From Deuterostichococcus epilithicus (taxonomy: Eukaryota; Chlorophyta; Trebouxiophyceae; Prasiolales; Stichococcaceae): 64,000 bases of DNA. The stretch covers positions 248,001 through 312,000 of the forward strand of contig JAVTLE010000007.1 of NCBI GenBank assembly GCA_033439295.1. The letters run 5' to 3'. The notes under the pieces are model-generated. The model searched no databases and was not told the origin of the DNA. It worked only from the letters and a program-made list of their open reading frames with translations. A program made the translations under genes and the position numbers. Position 1 is the stretch's first letter. The number at the start of each line of letters is the position of its first letter. Below, one piece after another: positions 22,508 to 34,360 of the stretch.

Positions 22508-25500
22508 GACAGGATCGGTGGCGCCTGCAGCGCAGTGACGGCAGCCACGACGGCAGCGGCTGCGGCTCGAAAGGCAGCCTTAGGGAGCTTGTCCTAGTCC
22601 AAGGAAGGCAATTATTATATGTAGAACGCCAGTGTCAGCTTCCGGGTCAGCATGCCCGCAGGAGACGCCGGACTCCAAGCTGGTGGGTGCGCCCGGGAAG
22701 TTTGCCTCCAAGAAGAGCAAGGCGGCCGCCAAGAGTGGCACCGCCAAGCGCCAGTGGCAGATCATGCTAGAAAATGGCATTCCCGCCGCTGAGGTGGAGC
22801 AGTTCAGGTGTGTGCACATCGAGGTGCTCTGCTGCAGACACGCCTTTGTACCTTTGTGCCATCACTGTGCCTGTCCGTGTGTCCGAGTGTTCGGTCGCAC
22901 CTTGGCCTGTGGAGGCCTACTGCTTCGGGGGACAGCTATCATGCCCTTTACCCTGTTCCAGTGTGCCTCCAAAGCTTGCCAGCCCAAAGGCTCTGCTCGA
23001 GTACTTTTTCGCATACTGTCCCGCCATGCAATCGTGCTGTTTCGCCATACAACTGTCAAAATGAACACGCGGCCCGCTCAATCCCATCAGGCGCTCTGAG
23101 CACTGGCTGGAGCACTTCCCGCCGCTGGCGGTGCGCGACATGACGGCCATGGGCGCGGGTGTCGACTGGCGACGCTCCTTCGTCACCACGGCCCGCAATC
23201 CTTTCTACGACTCCTTCGTCGCCTGGCAGTTCGAGACGCTGCGTCGCCAGGGCCGCATCGTGAAGGACACCCGGTGCGCGTGCCATGGGACCAGCTGCGT
23301 GGGCACAACCAACTGCAGTCTCTGCTTCAGTGGCGGTCATGTTGCAGTAGCGGTCACGAACAAATCTTGAACCTGCATGTGTGAGCAGGGTGCCAGGTCA
23401 TTCAAGTTTTGCTATGTCCTTGGCGGCAGGCTCGCGGTGTACATACCGAAGCATTGTGCATGATGCAGGTGCTAACAAGTAACAGTGCTACCTGTCATCA
23501 GCACGTGAATCATCAGGAGCCACAGGCTGGCGATGTGCACGCCGGTGGACGGGCAGCCATGCAGAAACCCTACTTGCATAGCCATCACGGAGCACTGCCA
23601 AACAAGGAAACGTTTTCCCTTTTCACACCTGCAGGCTGGCGGTGCTTGCAGGTGGGCAGACGACCATGCACTGTGGTACTTGCCAATGACCAGAACGTCA
23701 CTCTCTCAAACCGCAGGCTTGCAGTGCTCGCCAAGTAATTGGCCAGCCGTGCACGACCAGGACCACACGTGCCGTGAGGGCGTCCAGACTCACACTGCAT
23801 TGACATGTCGATTTTGGACACCGTCCTCAATTCAAAAGCTGCATGCAGACTGGCGGTGTACTCGCCCGTGGATGGGCAGCCGTGTGCGGACCACGACCGC
23901 GCGAGCGGCGAGGGCGCCAAGCCGCAGGAGTACACGCTCATCAAGATGAAGGTGCTGGCGCTGCCGCCCGCGCTGGCCGCCCTGGAGGTGAGGGACCGCT
24001 CCAGAAGGAACCAAAGAACCAGACAGAATAGGCAGTCGGTGCTTAAGGGTATTGGCCGGAGGTTTTAATGCCGTGGTGGGCCTGGTGAGAGCAGGCGCTG
24101 CTCGCCGCGTCACGCATTGGCCGGCCGACCACCGGCGCTGCGTTTTCCCGCGCACAGCTGCCCGCCTACGCAGCGCAGCGCCCTCTGCAGGGGGAGGCTC
24201 TCCGCGCAACCTGGACTGCTGGCAGGGTTCCGGACGTGCGCACGACAGCACCTGAGCGCGCCCAGCGCTTTGGAGTTTCCAGGCAATCAGCCTCCTGCAC
24301 CGACGCAGCGCTGCATCGCCCATAGCCAAGTCCCCACCACCCCATCCCACCACAATTTGGCCCCCACGATGCCATGCAGGGGCAGGGCGACGTGTTCCTC
24401 ATGTGCGCCACGCTGCGCCCCGAGACCATGTACGGGCAGACTAACTGCTGGGTGCTGCCGGACGGGCAGTACGGCGCCTTCCGCGCACCGCGCGGCGCCG
24501 TCTACGTGATGGCACCGCGCTCCGCTCGCAACCTGGCCTGGCAGGAGGGCCTGCCGGTGGACGGGGCAACCAAGCCGGAACAGCTGGCCACAGTCAAGGG
24601 GTCCGACCTGCTGGGCACGCCGCTTTCAGTGAGACTCTTCACTTCCTTGCTCTGCAAGCGCTATTCTTGCGGAACCTCTCCCGCTCCCACAGCACGGTCA
24701 TTGGCGCGCTGCCCAGGCTGCTTGTGATCTGCAACAAAGCGCGAGGAAGCACTGCTCGCACGAGGTGCAGCAGGGCGACTGGTATGTTGCCATGCTACGC
24801 AGGCTCCCAACTGCCCGTACGAGCGCATCTTTGTGCTGCCACTGACGTCCATCTCCATGAACAAGGGCACCGGCGTTGTCACCAGGTGTGCCCACTGCCG
24901 CATTCTGGACGCAATCCCTCTGCAGACAGGGCATCAGCCAGACGGCGCTTGCGACGATAGCTGCTATATCCTCCCTGCTTTCCAGTTGTCCTGTCGCTGT
25001 CGCAGATCGCTGTCTGCTGAAGACAGCTCTCTGCTGAAAGCCAATGCGGTGAGCAGTCAAACGCTCACTGGTTGCTGTCTCTTATAACCATTCTTCCCTG
25101 CTGGCCACCCGCTAATGATGCTCGAATCGCCGCTTCTGGTGTGCCGCAATGCAGCATTCTGTCCGACAGAGTCTGACGGCTGGCGGGCGCTGTGTCAGCC
25201 TCCTTTCTCCTGTTGAGCTTCCTTGATGCCTGCTCGCCTCAAGACTGGCTCTGCACCTCCGGCGCAGTGTGCCGTCGGACTCGCCGGACGACTGGCGGGC
25301 GCTGGAGGACCTGCGATCCCCGCAGCTGGCCGCCAAGTACGGCCTGGACCTGGCCACCCAGATCGAGCCTTTCCAGGTCTGCCACCCACCCCTCCCTATT
25401 CCCTCTCGCCATTCATTCGCTCCGCTCCACATTGCTTCGTGCGCGCCAGGCGCACGGCAGTGATCTGCCGTGCCCTTAACGCCCTCATCGAGCAGGCTGT

Positions 25501-28500
25501 GTGCCACAGCGCCAAAATGCAGCACCATCGAAGCACGAGAGCGCTTGGCGGACCACAACAGGAACAGCAGGGGCGCATATAAGCCACTGCAAAATCTTGC
25601 CTATCACAGGTGGTGCCCATCATCGACATCCCGGGCCTAGGCGACCGTGCGGCGGAGACAGTGTGCCGCCAGCTGGGTATCAAAAACCAGCACGAGGCGA
25701 AGAAGCTGGAGGAGGCCAAAAAGGCTGTCTACCTCAAGGGCTTCACGGAGGGCGTGCTCACCGTCGGCCCGCACGCCGGCAAGAAGGCACGACGCTGCCT
25801 GCCCCTGCTGCCTCCGCTGATGATGACCCCGCATGCTGCTTGTGTCCAAACTGACGTGCTACTGGACTGCCGGCCTGCTGCGGCGTGAGCGTGCCTGCTG
25901 CTCACAGCGTGCCTCACGCCTCGCAGTTGTTCAGCCAGCTAGCTTCTTGGCAACATCACTACTGCTGCAGCGTTTGGAGTTTTCCATTCCTGAGCCTGCT
26001 GGCAGGCCGCACATCCTCTCCGCCGACCTTTTTTTTTTTTTTTGCTGACACCTGACCTGTGCAGGTGTCTGAGGTCAAGGCGGTCATTCGGCAGGAGCTC
26101 ACCGCCGCGGGGCATGCCATCCCCTACGCCGAGCCAGAGCGTCAGGTGGCGCCTGCCTCCTGTCACTACATCCCGAGCTGCCCATGCGGCTGCCCAGCGA
26201 GGACACACAGGCCGATCACCACCACTCGCCATGCCGTGTGCGTGGCATTGTGTGTTGCAATGATCTGCCTTGCTGGAGAGGAGCTGAATTGTCAACAGGT
26301 AGACGTTGAAGGAATCCCGTCAGTAGATGTGGTCGTCATGTCGAACATCAGTGCGTCTCCGGGCGCGCAGGTCATCAGCCGCAGCGGCGATGAGTGCGTG
26401 GTGGCGCTGACCGACCAGTGGTACGTCACCTATGGCGAGCCTGAGTGGCAGGCCGCCACGCAGCAGGTGCGGCATGGTAGAGTGTACTTGCTGACTTGCA
26501 CCATGGCTGCGCAGTCGGCATTCTGATGCCAGGCTGCGAACCAGGCACGTCGGCAGCGAGCATCACACCCAGCACATCGCTTGACGCTCGTCGTCCAACC
26601 TTGCTCTGAGAGGCGGAAAGAGTCAGCCAGTCGGTCGACAGCCTTCCTCGCTGCAGCCCGACACAATGTCGGCCCTCCTTGGCAACTGTCTACTCCTGAT
26701 GAAGGTATCCGAGGTACATCTCTGGAATGCAGGTGCTGCGGGCAATGAACACATATACAGCGACAAAGGACTTTGAGGCGGCCCTGGAGTGGCTCAACCA
26801 GTGGGCCTGCTCCCGCTCCTTTGGCCTCGGCACCCGGTGCGTGCCACACGTGTGGGCACTGGCTGAGACCTGTCGTCGGTTTGGCGATTCCGACAGCACG
26901 GACTGGAGTGGCAGTACAAGGCAGGGGGGGAAGGCGGCGGACTCCATCGGGTCTGCCACATGTGTCACGCCAGCAGGTTCCAGGAACGAGTGAGACTCCT
27001 GGCCTGCCGCTGGCTGCCACCAGGGTCGCAAAACGCCGAGTCTCGGCTGCAGACTGCCATCGATATATTGAATGTGGATTGTCCTGACACAGACCTTCGC
27101 TGAAGGCTGTGCTGTGGCCCTCATGGCGTCTGCAGGTTGCGGCAGGAGCAGCAGTGCCTCTTCGAGTCACTGGCTTCATTCACCATCTGAATGACCTTCC
27201 ACATGGAGGCTGCATCTCTGATCGTGCCCCGCACCCCGCAGGCTGCCGTGGGACCCGCAGTACCTCATCGAGTCGCTGTCTGACTCCACCATCTACATGG
27301 CCTTCTACACGGTGGCGCACCTGCTGCAGCGCGGTGACCTGTACGGCGACGACCGCTCGGGGCCGGTTCAGCCCGAGGACCTCACCCCAGAGGTGCGCTT
27401 TTCGCTTCAGAGCTGTGTTCTGGAGGAACGAGAGGGGTGTTTGGATAGGAGTTCAGTGTCCAGGCGTCCGGTGCGGCGAAGACCGCTCCGGCCAGATCCA
27501 GCCCGAGGACCTGGGACCTGAGCGTCGGTCGTTTGCGTGGAGGAGAGTTTGATGCTCTTGCCAGGGTAAGGGTAGCGTCTGCAGCTTGTGCAGGGTCGTC
27601 GTGCAGGGGGTGCAGCCCTCCTATCAGCAGCATCCAGACCTGCTCGGGCCAGTCTCGTCACTTAGCGCCTGCCTACGAGTGATCCTCGCAGCCTGCCTGA
27701 TCTCCGAGGTGGCATGGCCTGCAGAGATGCCGCATGTCACAGAGGAGACATGCAAGTTGCTGCAGAGCGTCTATGTGCAGCCTCCAGGATGAGGCTGTCT
27801 GGTCGGTGGCTGGGTGGGTGCAGCTCGCTGACTGGCAGCCGCTTGCGGCCTCGCAGGTGTGGGACCACATATTCATGGACGCTGCGGCGCCCGCCAACAG
27901 CCGCATCCCCGCAGACGTGCTGGCGCAGGCGCGGCGAGAGTTCGATTTCTGGTGCGTGCGCAGCGGCGCACCCTGGCATCCTTCTTCTCAGCCCTCGGGG
28001 CCATCGCCACGAGTTCCCGGTGCATCGCCGCTGATGTGCATGCGCAGCGCCTCAGCAATCGCGAAGGCGTCCTCTGCATGGCTGCCGCTGCACTCGGCAC
28101 ACACTGGCACAACACCAACCATTAGGGCAGCGCCTTCGTGCATTCAGCCATCACCCCTGTGCAGTAGCACATCAATCCGAGTACCAAACATGATATATTG
28201 TCGAACTTAAATTTTCATTTTTCTTCTTTTGTGCGTCTCCACCCGGTTCTGTACAGTGTGCCTCCGCTGTCTGCAGGTACCCTTTGGACCTGCGCGTGAG
28301 CGGCAAGGACCTCATCCAGAACCACCTGAGCTTCTGCCTGTACACGCACGCAAGCGTCTGGGCGGGGCACCCCGAGCGGCAGCCGCGTGCGATGCGCACC
28401 AATGGGCACCTGATGCTCAACTCCGAGAAGATGTCCAAGTCCACGGGTGGGCGCCTTCATCGACGCGCAGTGAACCTGATGTACATGAGTTCAGATGTAG

Positions 28501-31500
28501 GTGCACTGCTGTCCAGGGTCGCCCGAGATGCAGACGGCGCTGCGAAGGGCAGCTTATGCTGTGAGGCCCATTTGCTCTTGCCTGAAGCACCCCTTCGAGG
28601 GTCGAGTGCATGGCGTCGTTATGGCAGTAAACCCCATCGTGATGCAGGGTCAGGTGCTTCACATCTGCAGCCGCGGCCTATGTCCGGCGCAAGCCATTGT
28701 CACTGTTGTTGTGGCATAGGCGGAGGCATCCTTTGAGACCATGTCGTTTAAAACTCAGTAGCAATACTTCAGATGTACCTCCTTTGGCGTCTAGGCAAAC
28801 TGCATGAGCATTGTGGACAGGTAACCTCAGGACGCTAAGCAACGCTTGCAACGCAAGTCAGAACTTCAAATATACGAGCCACTTTCACACGTAACTGAAT
28901 TCGCCACAGCAGGTCATCCGCAACAGCTCGGGCGCAATGAAAACAGCTTTTGAATCCTGTGCATGCATCTGCGTGTGCATTGCGCGCAGGCAACTTCAAG
29001 ACGTTGGAGCAGGCCATCAGGGAATACAGCTCGGACGCCATGCGCATCGCGCTCGCTGACGCGGGAGACACCATGGATGACGCCAATTTTGACGAGAAGG
29101 TGCAGTTTTATAACGAGGCGATGCCGCTCACAGGAGGTGTGGTCGAGCTGCAAGGTTGCATGAGGGTTTCAGGTGATGCAGCAAATGTGCGAGCGTGCTT
29201 GTCTGCAATGCGCTTGGGGAATGCTCCTACCGACCACATGTGGCTCATCCGCCGGTGGATGCTCGGCAGGTGGCCAATGCGGCGGTGCTGCGGCTCACAA
29301 AGGAGGCTGCCTGGATTGCAGAGGCGCTCGCGTCGCAGGGCAGCCTGCGGGAAGGCGACGACACCTTCGTAGACAGGTGTGGGCATCTGCTTGTCCCCAC
29401 ATGTTGGGGTCGCAGATCTGCTGCTCATGCGCTGCCTCTGTGTATGTGGCTGGTGCTTCACAAGTGCGCGCTTGCAGGCCAAGCACCGGGCAGCGGGGCA
29501 GACTGCGACATTCTGATTCCTTCTCAGTCAGCCTTGGCATTGACAGAGCATTAAGGCTGCCTCGCCTGTGCCGCACTCCCTGCAGGGCGTTTGATAACGA
29601 GATCAGCGCGGCAGCGGCGGCGACGCGGTCCGCATACGAGAAGCTGGAGTTCCGGGAAGCGCTGAAGGTAGGACCATCAGCGATCCTTGGGACGCGGGCT
29701 GTGTGCAAGTGCACGTGCCCTCGGAGGCAGGGCGCATCACACGAGGATGCGATTGAAGCGCCCATGTCCTGGGAGCGGCTGCGTAAGTTGGCGGCACCTC
29801 GGCCATGGGCATCTGCACGCCCCTGTGCTGCCATTCGTGAGAGCATAAAGGATCTGGCCCTCCATGCGCAAGCCGCCTGGCTCGAGCTGGTCGTGGTTCC
29901 TGGACTTCAAGTGTCCCCCTCGCGCCTGAGACGTCCCCCTCGTGCTTGCGTGCAGGCTGGATGGTTTGAGCTGCAGAACACGCGGGACTGGTACCGGCAA
30001 GCGTGCGGGCCGGCCGGCATGAAGCGGTCGCACGTGCTGCGCTTCATCGAGGTGCATGTGTTGAGAATGACAAGTGCTGTGCATAGGGGATCGCTGCGTT
30101 TGGCGGGTGCGCTGAGGCAGCAGCGGCGCGAGGCCATAAGGGCGGCAGACGGCCGTTCAGCTTCTGCAAGTTGCAGCGAGTTTGAAGATAGAGCCTCCCA
30201 CAAAAACCGTCCCGCATCTGCCAACGGCATTGCCTCCGCGCCAAAACAATCTTCCTGTTGCCACCATGCCCTGCACGAACCTGCAGGTCCAGACGGCGGT
30301 GCTCACGCCCATAGCGCCGCACTGGGCGGAGCACGTGTGGGCAGACCTGCTGCAGCGGCCCGGCCTGGCGGTTACCGGCGGATGGCCGCGCCACTCGCAG
30401 CCGGACGCCGGCCTGCAGCGCGCCAGGTGCAATGCTCGGGCCGTTCAGGGTTTAGGGTTTGCCTGAGCTCCTCCTTGACGATGCGTGGATGCGCATCTTG
30501 TTTTGGCGCGGCCCTGCAGGTACATTGGACCTGGGTGTCCAGTTGACCGCCTCTGCTGGCACAGCCTGATGCTTCTTCTAGCCAAATGACTCGTGAGCAA
30601 ACCGGATTGAGGCACAACATCCAGGGACTGTGGTGTAAGGGCCCCGTGCTGGAATGCAGCAGCAGTGGGCATTGCGAATTAAGCGAAACTGAAATAGCAA
30701 GGCAGTGGCCGAATTGTCGCCGTGCTAGGGCTTCTTTAGGCAGCAGATTGCGGCCTTTGCAAACGGACAGCCGAGGTGCTGCACCACTTTTGTCAGCTGA
30801 CTTCCAGATGTTTCATGGAAACCACTTCTCGATGTTGCCGTCGCGCATGGGGTACCAGGAGAAGCATACATGCGGAAATTGGAGAATGGCAGAGTGACTC
30901 ATACTACCGATTGCGCAGGGGCTACCTGGAGAAGCAGATCGTGGATTTGCGCAAACGGATAGCCAAAGCAGAGACGCCGCCTAAGAGGAAGAAAGGCGCT
31001 GTCGCCGGCGCGGCGCCGCCGCCTGTCAAGGTCAGCCGCAGCCCTGCAGCCTTGCATGGTTGCTTATGATGGGTCGGATTGCAGCGGCGACAAGATGGGC
31101 ATGCGATGCCGCTAAGTAGCAAGTGGGCATTGATGCTGCGGGCCTGGTCTTCAGCCAGCGAAAGACGCCCAGGCGACAGAACCCTTGCTGGTGATGGCAC
31201 CCGTCCTGAAGCCCTGGTTGCCGACCGCTGCAGATCACGGCGGTGGCGTTTGGCGTCGCGCCCGAGTTCGTGGGGTGGCACGCAGCCGTGCTGGGCGCGC
31301 TGCGGGAGCGTTACGACCGCCTCGTGGGCGTGGATGGCGACGCCGCGCTGAAGGAAGTCCCGGTGAGACCTTGGCACAGATGCAATGTTGCAATTCTCAG
31401 TGGGTCGCCTGTGGGCGGTCACGACTGTGACGATACCCAATCCAGCTGCTCATTTTGGGTCAGTGGCCAATGTTGTGGCAACAACAGGGACTTTTTGTGG

Positions 31501-32286
31501 GTCTCCGAGCTGTTGAATTGGTGTCTGATCTCGTGAAGCAGGGCTCGGGCGGCTTCCATACTGCTTGATTAAAACGGAAAGCAGCAGCGCCACTCGGTCC
31601 GAACATGTGGGCTCTCATGGCTACTGGAGGTCAGCACTGCATGTCTGGAGATTCTTCCGAGGTGCAGGCCGCGATGGCATGGTACAAGGTGTGTGCGGGG
31701 CGGCCAGAGGGTGACGCTGTACAACCTAAAACCTGAAGACACCTTTCCTCACCTACAGGCGGCGGTGGCGGGACACGAGGCGTTTGTGGGGCTGCCGGAG
31801 GCCAAGCTGCGGGCGCAGGTCATGCCGTTCGCCAAGTACAAGCGGGAGGAGGCGGCCGATATCGGCAGCCCGCAGGTGTGGCTCCCTGCCCTGTGTGCCG
31901 CCGTTCGCAGACAACACATCATGTCGACATCATGTTGCGCTCGACAACCGCTAGTCCCCAGGTGCTGCGGAGGCATTCTGCCTGATTGCGAGAGAAGGAA
32001 GGCAGCAACCTTGAAACTCTCGCGTCTTGGGCGGTTTCTGCAGAGCGGCGCCTGCGGCGCGCACCAGCTTCAACACACTGGCACCGCGCGACAGCGTGGA
32101 CGTGACAAGATACCTCTGCTGTTGCTGCAGATGCTTGACGTGCGGCTGCCGTTCGACGAAGCGGCGCTGCTGGAGGAGAACCGGGAGTATCTGCTGCGGT
32201 CGCTGGGGCTGCAGACGCTGTCAGTCACGGCCGCGCACACGGACAGCGGTGCCCTGCCTGGCGATCCCTGCGTGCAGCTGTCGTGA
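21038..32286 (+). CDS. LARS: Cytosolic leucyl-tRNA synthetase
   Basis: Twenty-eight exons: 21038-21055, 21250-21355, 21549-21643, 21871-21957, 22187-22279, 22662-22807, 23091-23273, 23849-23987, 24380-24628, 24803-24885, 25268-25376, 25610-25786, 26065-26145, 26371-26466, 26733-26836, 27242-27392, 27857-27951, 28277-28446, 28990-29099, 29270-29376, 29586-29667, 29956-30051, 30287-30426, 30919-31030, 31234-31362, 31668-31688, 31759-31875, 32131-32286. All phases close, giving 1083 residues (Arabidopsis about 1091). Class I HIGH motif is HLGH ([13 protein letters not shown]); KMSKS is in [10 protein letters not shown]. The CP1 editing domain has [13 protein letters not shown] and the Asp-bearing [19 protein letters not shown]. 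Also present: [26 protein letters not shown], and a eukaryote-type C-terminal extension. It charges tRNA-Leu in the cytosol (EC 6.1.1.4). Exon 12 ends in a GC donor; exon 26 is a 21-nt microexon. Introns 7, 10, 16 and 23 hold junction copies. Confidence 0.96.
22471..22503. repeat. (CAG)11 microsatellite
   Basis: Eleven CAG units inside LeuRS intron 5, the second intronic CAG tract in this window. Confidence 0.95.
23424..23769 (+). repeat. Four degenerate copies of LeuRS exon 8 start
   Basis: The real exon 8 starts at 23849 with CAG|ACTGGCGGTGTACTCGCC and GTGGATGGGCAGCCGTG. Upstream copies in intron 7 begin with a CAG and a related sequence at 23424 (CAGGCTCGCGGTGTACAT), 23521 (CAGGCTGGCGATGTGCACGC, then GTGGACGGGCAGCC), 23631 (CAGGCTGGCGGTGCTTGC) and 23711 (CAGGCTTGCAGTGCTCGCC, then GGCCAGCCGTGCACGACC). 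Spacing is 80-135 bp. Confidence 0.85.
25151..25200 (+). repeat. Degenerate copy of LeuRS exon 11 start
   Basis: CAGCATTCTGTCCGACAGAG followed by TCTGACGGCTGGCGGGCGCTG mirrors the real exon 11 start at 25268 (TGTGCCGTCGGACTCGCC, then GACGACTGGCGGGCGCTGG). It lies about 115 bp upstream in intron 10. Confidence 0.8.
27466..27526 (+). repeat. Degenerate copy of LeuRS exon 16 end
   Basis: The exon 16 end (27343-27392) contains GACGACCGCTCGGGGCCGG and CAGCCCGAGGACCTCACC. The copy about 130 bp downstream has GAAGACCGCTCCGGCCAGA and CAGCCCGAGGACCTGGGACC. Where the real donor has GAG|GTGCGC, the copy has GAGCGTCGG, so the donor is lost. Confidence 0.85.
30742..30880 (+). repeat. Two degenerate copies of LeuRS exon 24 start
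   Basis: The real junction at 30913-30965 reads TTGCGCAG|GGGCTACCTGGAG, then AAGCAGATCGTGGATTTGCG and CAAACGGATAGCC. Copies: 30742-30776 (AGCAGATTGCGGCCTTTGCA then AACGGACAGCC) and 30841-30880 (TCGCATGGGGTACCAGGAGA then AGCATACATGCGG). Confidence 0.7.
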
Positions 32287-34360
32287 ATGGTAGACGTCAC
32301 AAGTTTGCCCAGCCGGCGTCTGGGCACTTTTGGCGCGTCTCGTTCTGGCTGGAGTGGCATCAGGGGCTTGCGACCTCCATAATGCTGGGACTGTGAATGC
32401 GCATCTGAGCTGGCTGCGCATCATCGAGGAGGACGAGGAGGACGGTGCTATGCTTGTGTGTCAGGACGCAAGCTCACATCAGCACTGCAATCAATTTGGT
32501 GCATGTGTATTGAAGGCCCAGTGTGCGGGCCTGTGCCGCATTCATTGCACATGGCTGTTCCACCGCTGCATATTAGATGCATCACTAAGCACCGATGCAG
32601 AGCCCTTTGCCCCTGCGAGTGGACCTCTGGTGCATCCATCTATATCACCCTGCTGGAGCTGTAGCCGCATTGGCCTTGAATTTTGTTCTAATCCTATCTT
32701 TGCCCCCATACTCGCCACGCACAGGCAGCTCACATGACGGGTCAAAATGCCTGCGCTTCGGCTACATCGTCGCTAGGACCTGCTGACGATGCATGAAACC
32801 TGAATGAGCTCGACCAGCCCTGAGGTGATATCTCCCTCGCGGCCTGCTCGAGGCCCTCGAGGCCTCCAAGAGGGGGAACCCGTCGTGCCTCGAAGCGACC
32901 GCCGTGAGGGAGCCTGAACGCATTCGCTTGCAATTGAATGACTGCAGCACCTGATTCTTTCTCTCAACGCATCAGGTCAGTCGTCAATTTGAGTGCGTAA
33001 AGTAGCTTGCTCCTTGTGGTGGCGATCGAACTCATTTGCTGGAGCACTTGTGGGCAATAAAGCACTCCAACAAGGCGACAGGGCCTGTGCGGTGAGTTTC
33101 TATAGCTTCACCCCAGTTCTTACGTTGAATGCCCTGGACCGAGTGGCCTGCCAACTGACGGAGTGCTGTGCAGCACCACATGTCTCACCTGCACACTCTG
33201 TGAATGGGCATCAGGTTGACCAGATGCAACGTCGGCAGCACTCTTTCTTAGGATGCCCTTTTGTATCTGCCGCAGGCAATATGTCAATGATGGGCCCTCA
33301 GGTGTACTCGGCACCCATTCTGAGGCTGGGGGTGCAGCAGAGGCCCCGGCTGCGGACCGCTGCCGGAGAACCCGACCCTCCGCCATCAGACGGCGGCAGT
33401 ACCACTATCACGGCAGACTGGCAATCAGGCAGCCTTTCAGGCAATTCGCCTGACAGTCCTCCACGGAAGTCTTCGAATGATGACGACGATATGCCACCGT
33501 CGGACGACCCACCGACTTGGTGGCTGTTGTCCGTCCTGTCCATTGGGATGCACTGCTGCATGTGGCGGAAACCCATTCATGGGCTGCGGCATAGCCACCA
33601 CTGCTCTAGGGGTAGGTAGCATTCAGATATTTCGATGCTCGCGTACTGAAGCCTAGTACCCGCCGCCATAAGTCAGCTGGCTGTTTGTTGTTGGTTGTAG
33701 TAGGTAGATTAATACATGTCGTGCATGGTGGCCTGGACGAGGCAGCGCACGGCGCTAACTTGCACATTTCACCTCGTCGCAGTGGCTGGCACGCCGGCAC
33801 AGGCCGCCGCCGCAGCAGCTGCAGGCGGCTCGGACGGCACCTCTGCACGCGTGATGACACTACCGCAGTCAAGATGACGGACTCCACAGCGGCGAGGGGG
33901 GAAGATGAAGAATGATGTGCTACTGCTGAGCCCCTCTACAATCACCTCGGCCTGCGGCAGCTGAATGATGACTGTTGCTGTGCTGTATGAGGATGAGACG
34001 AGCGAGGTCCAATTGCATTATATATATTATATATTATATATTTGTCTGTATGTGGCAAAGTACGTATGCCCAATTTCACCACTGGCAGTTCGGTCGAACG
34101 AGGAAGATCCTCCGTCGTCGCTGCCGAGGCATTGCCGCCTTCAAGGAGATCCTCGTCGCTGCCGAGGCATTGCCTCCTTCGAGGCGTTCCCAGAACACCA
34201 TTAGCCTTCTCAGAAGAATAGAATCAACGTGGCAGTAGTGCTCTCTCACGTTAGTTCTACTGTGGTCCTTGACATGACATGAAGTTCGGGGCGCATCAGT
34301 AGCGCCCCTTGTGCCAACGCCAAACGTCCCGTGATGGCAAACGAGGAACCCTGAGGGCGC
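32287..34360. other. Spacer LeuRS / UTP17 with weak hypothetical frame
   Basis: A plus-strand frame from ATG 33281 (MSMMGPQVYSAPILRLGV) to a stop at 33619 is Pro/Ser/Asp-rich with an acidic NDDDDMPPSDDPP patch and then a hydrophobic WWLLSVLSIG. It follows an AG acceptor-like site and could be an exon of a small plastid or membrane protein. A further Ala-rich frame near 33777-33870 might belong to it. No family is recognised and no full model closes. The rest holds an AT-rich microsatellite (about 34017-34042) and a 42/38-bp duplication. Confidence 0.3.
34105..34184. repeat. ~40-bp tandem duplication
   Basis: AGATCCTCCGTCGTCGCTGC and GAGGCATTGCCGCCTTCAAGG at 34105-34146 recur as AGATCCTCGTCGCTGCC and GAGGCATTGCCTCCTTCGAGG at 34147-34184, with a 4-bp length difference and few substitutions. 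Confidence 0.85.

Noticed and set aside
29173-30546. 457-codon plus-strand open frame, the longest in the window
   Set aside because: It overlaps LeuRS exons 20-23 but reads exons and introns continuously, partly in the wrong frame. The spliced model gives clear LeuRS sequence in phase, so the long frame is chance in GC-rich DNA.
34017-34042. TATATATTATATATT run considered as a TATA promoter
   Set aside because: It is a simple AT microsatellite between two 3' ends with no gene starting next to it.
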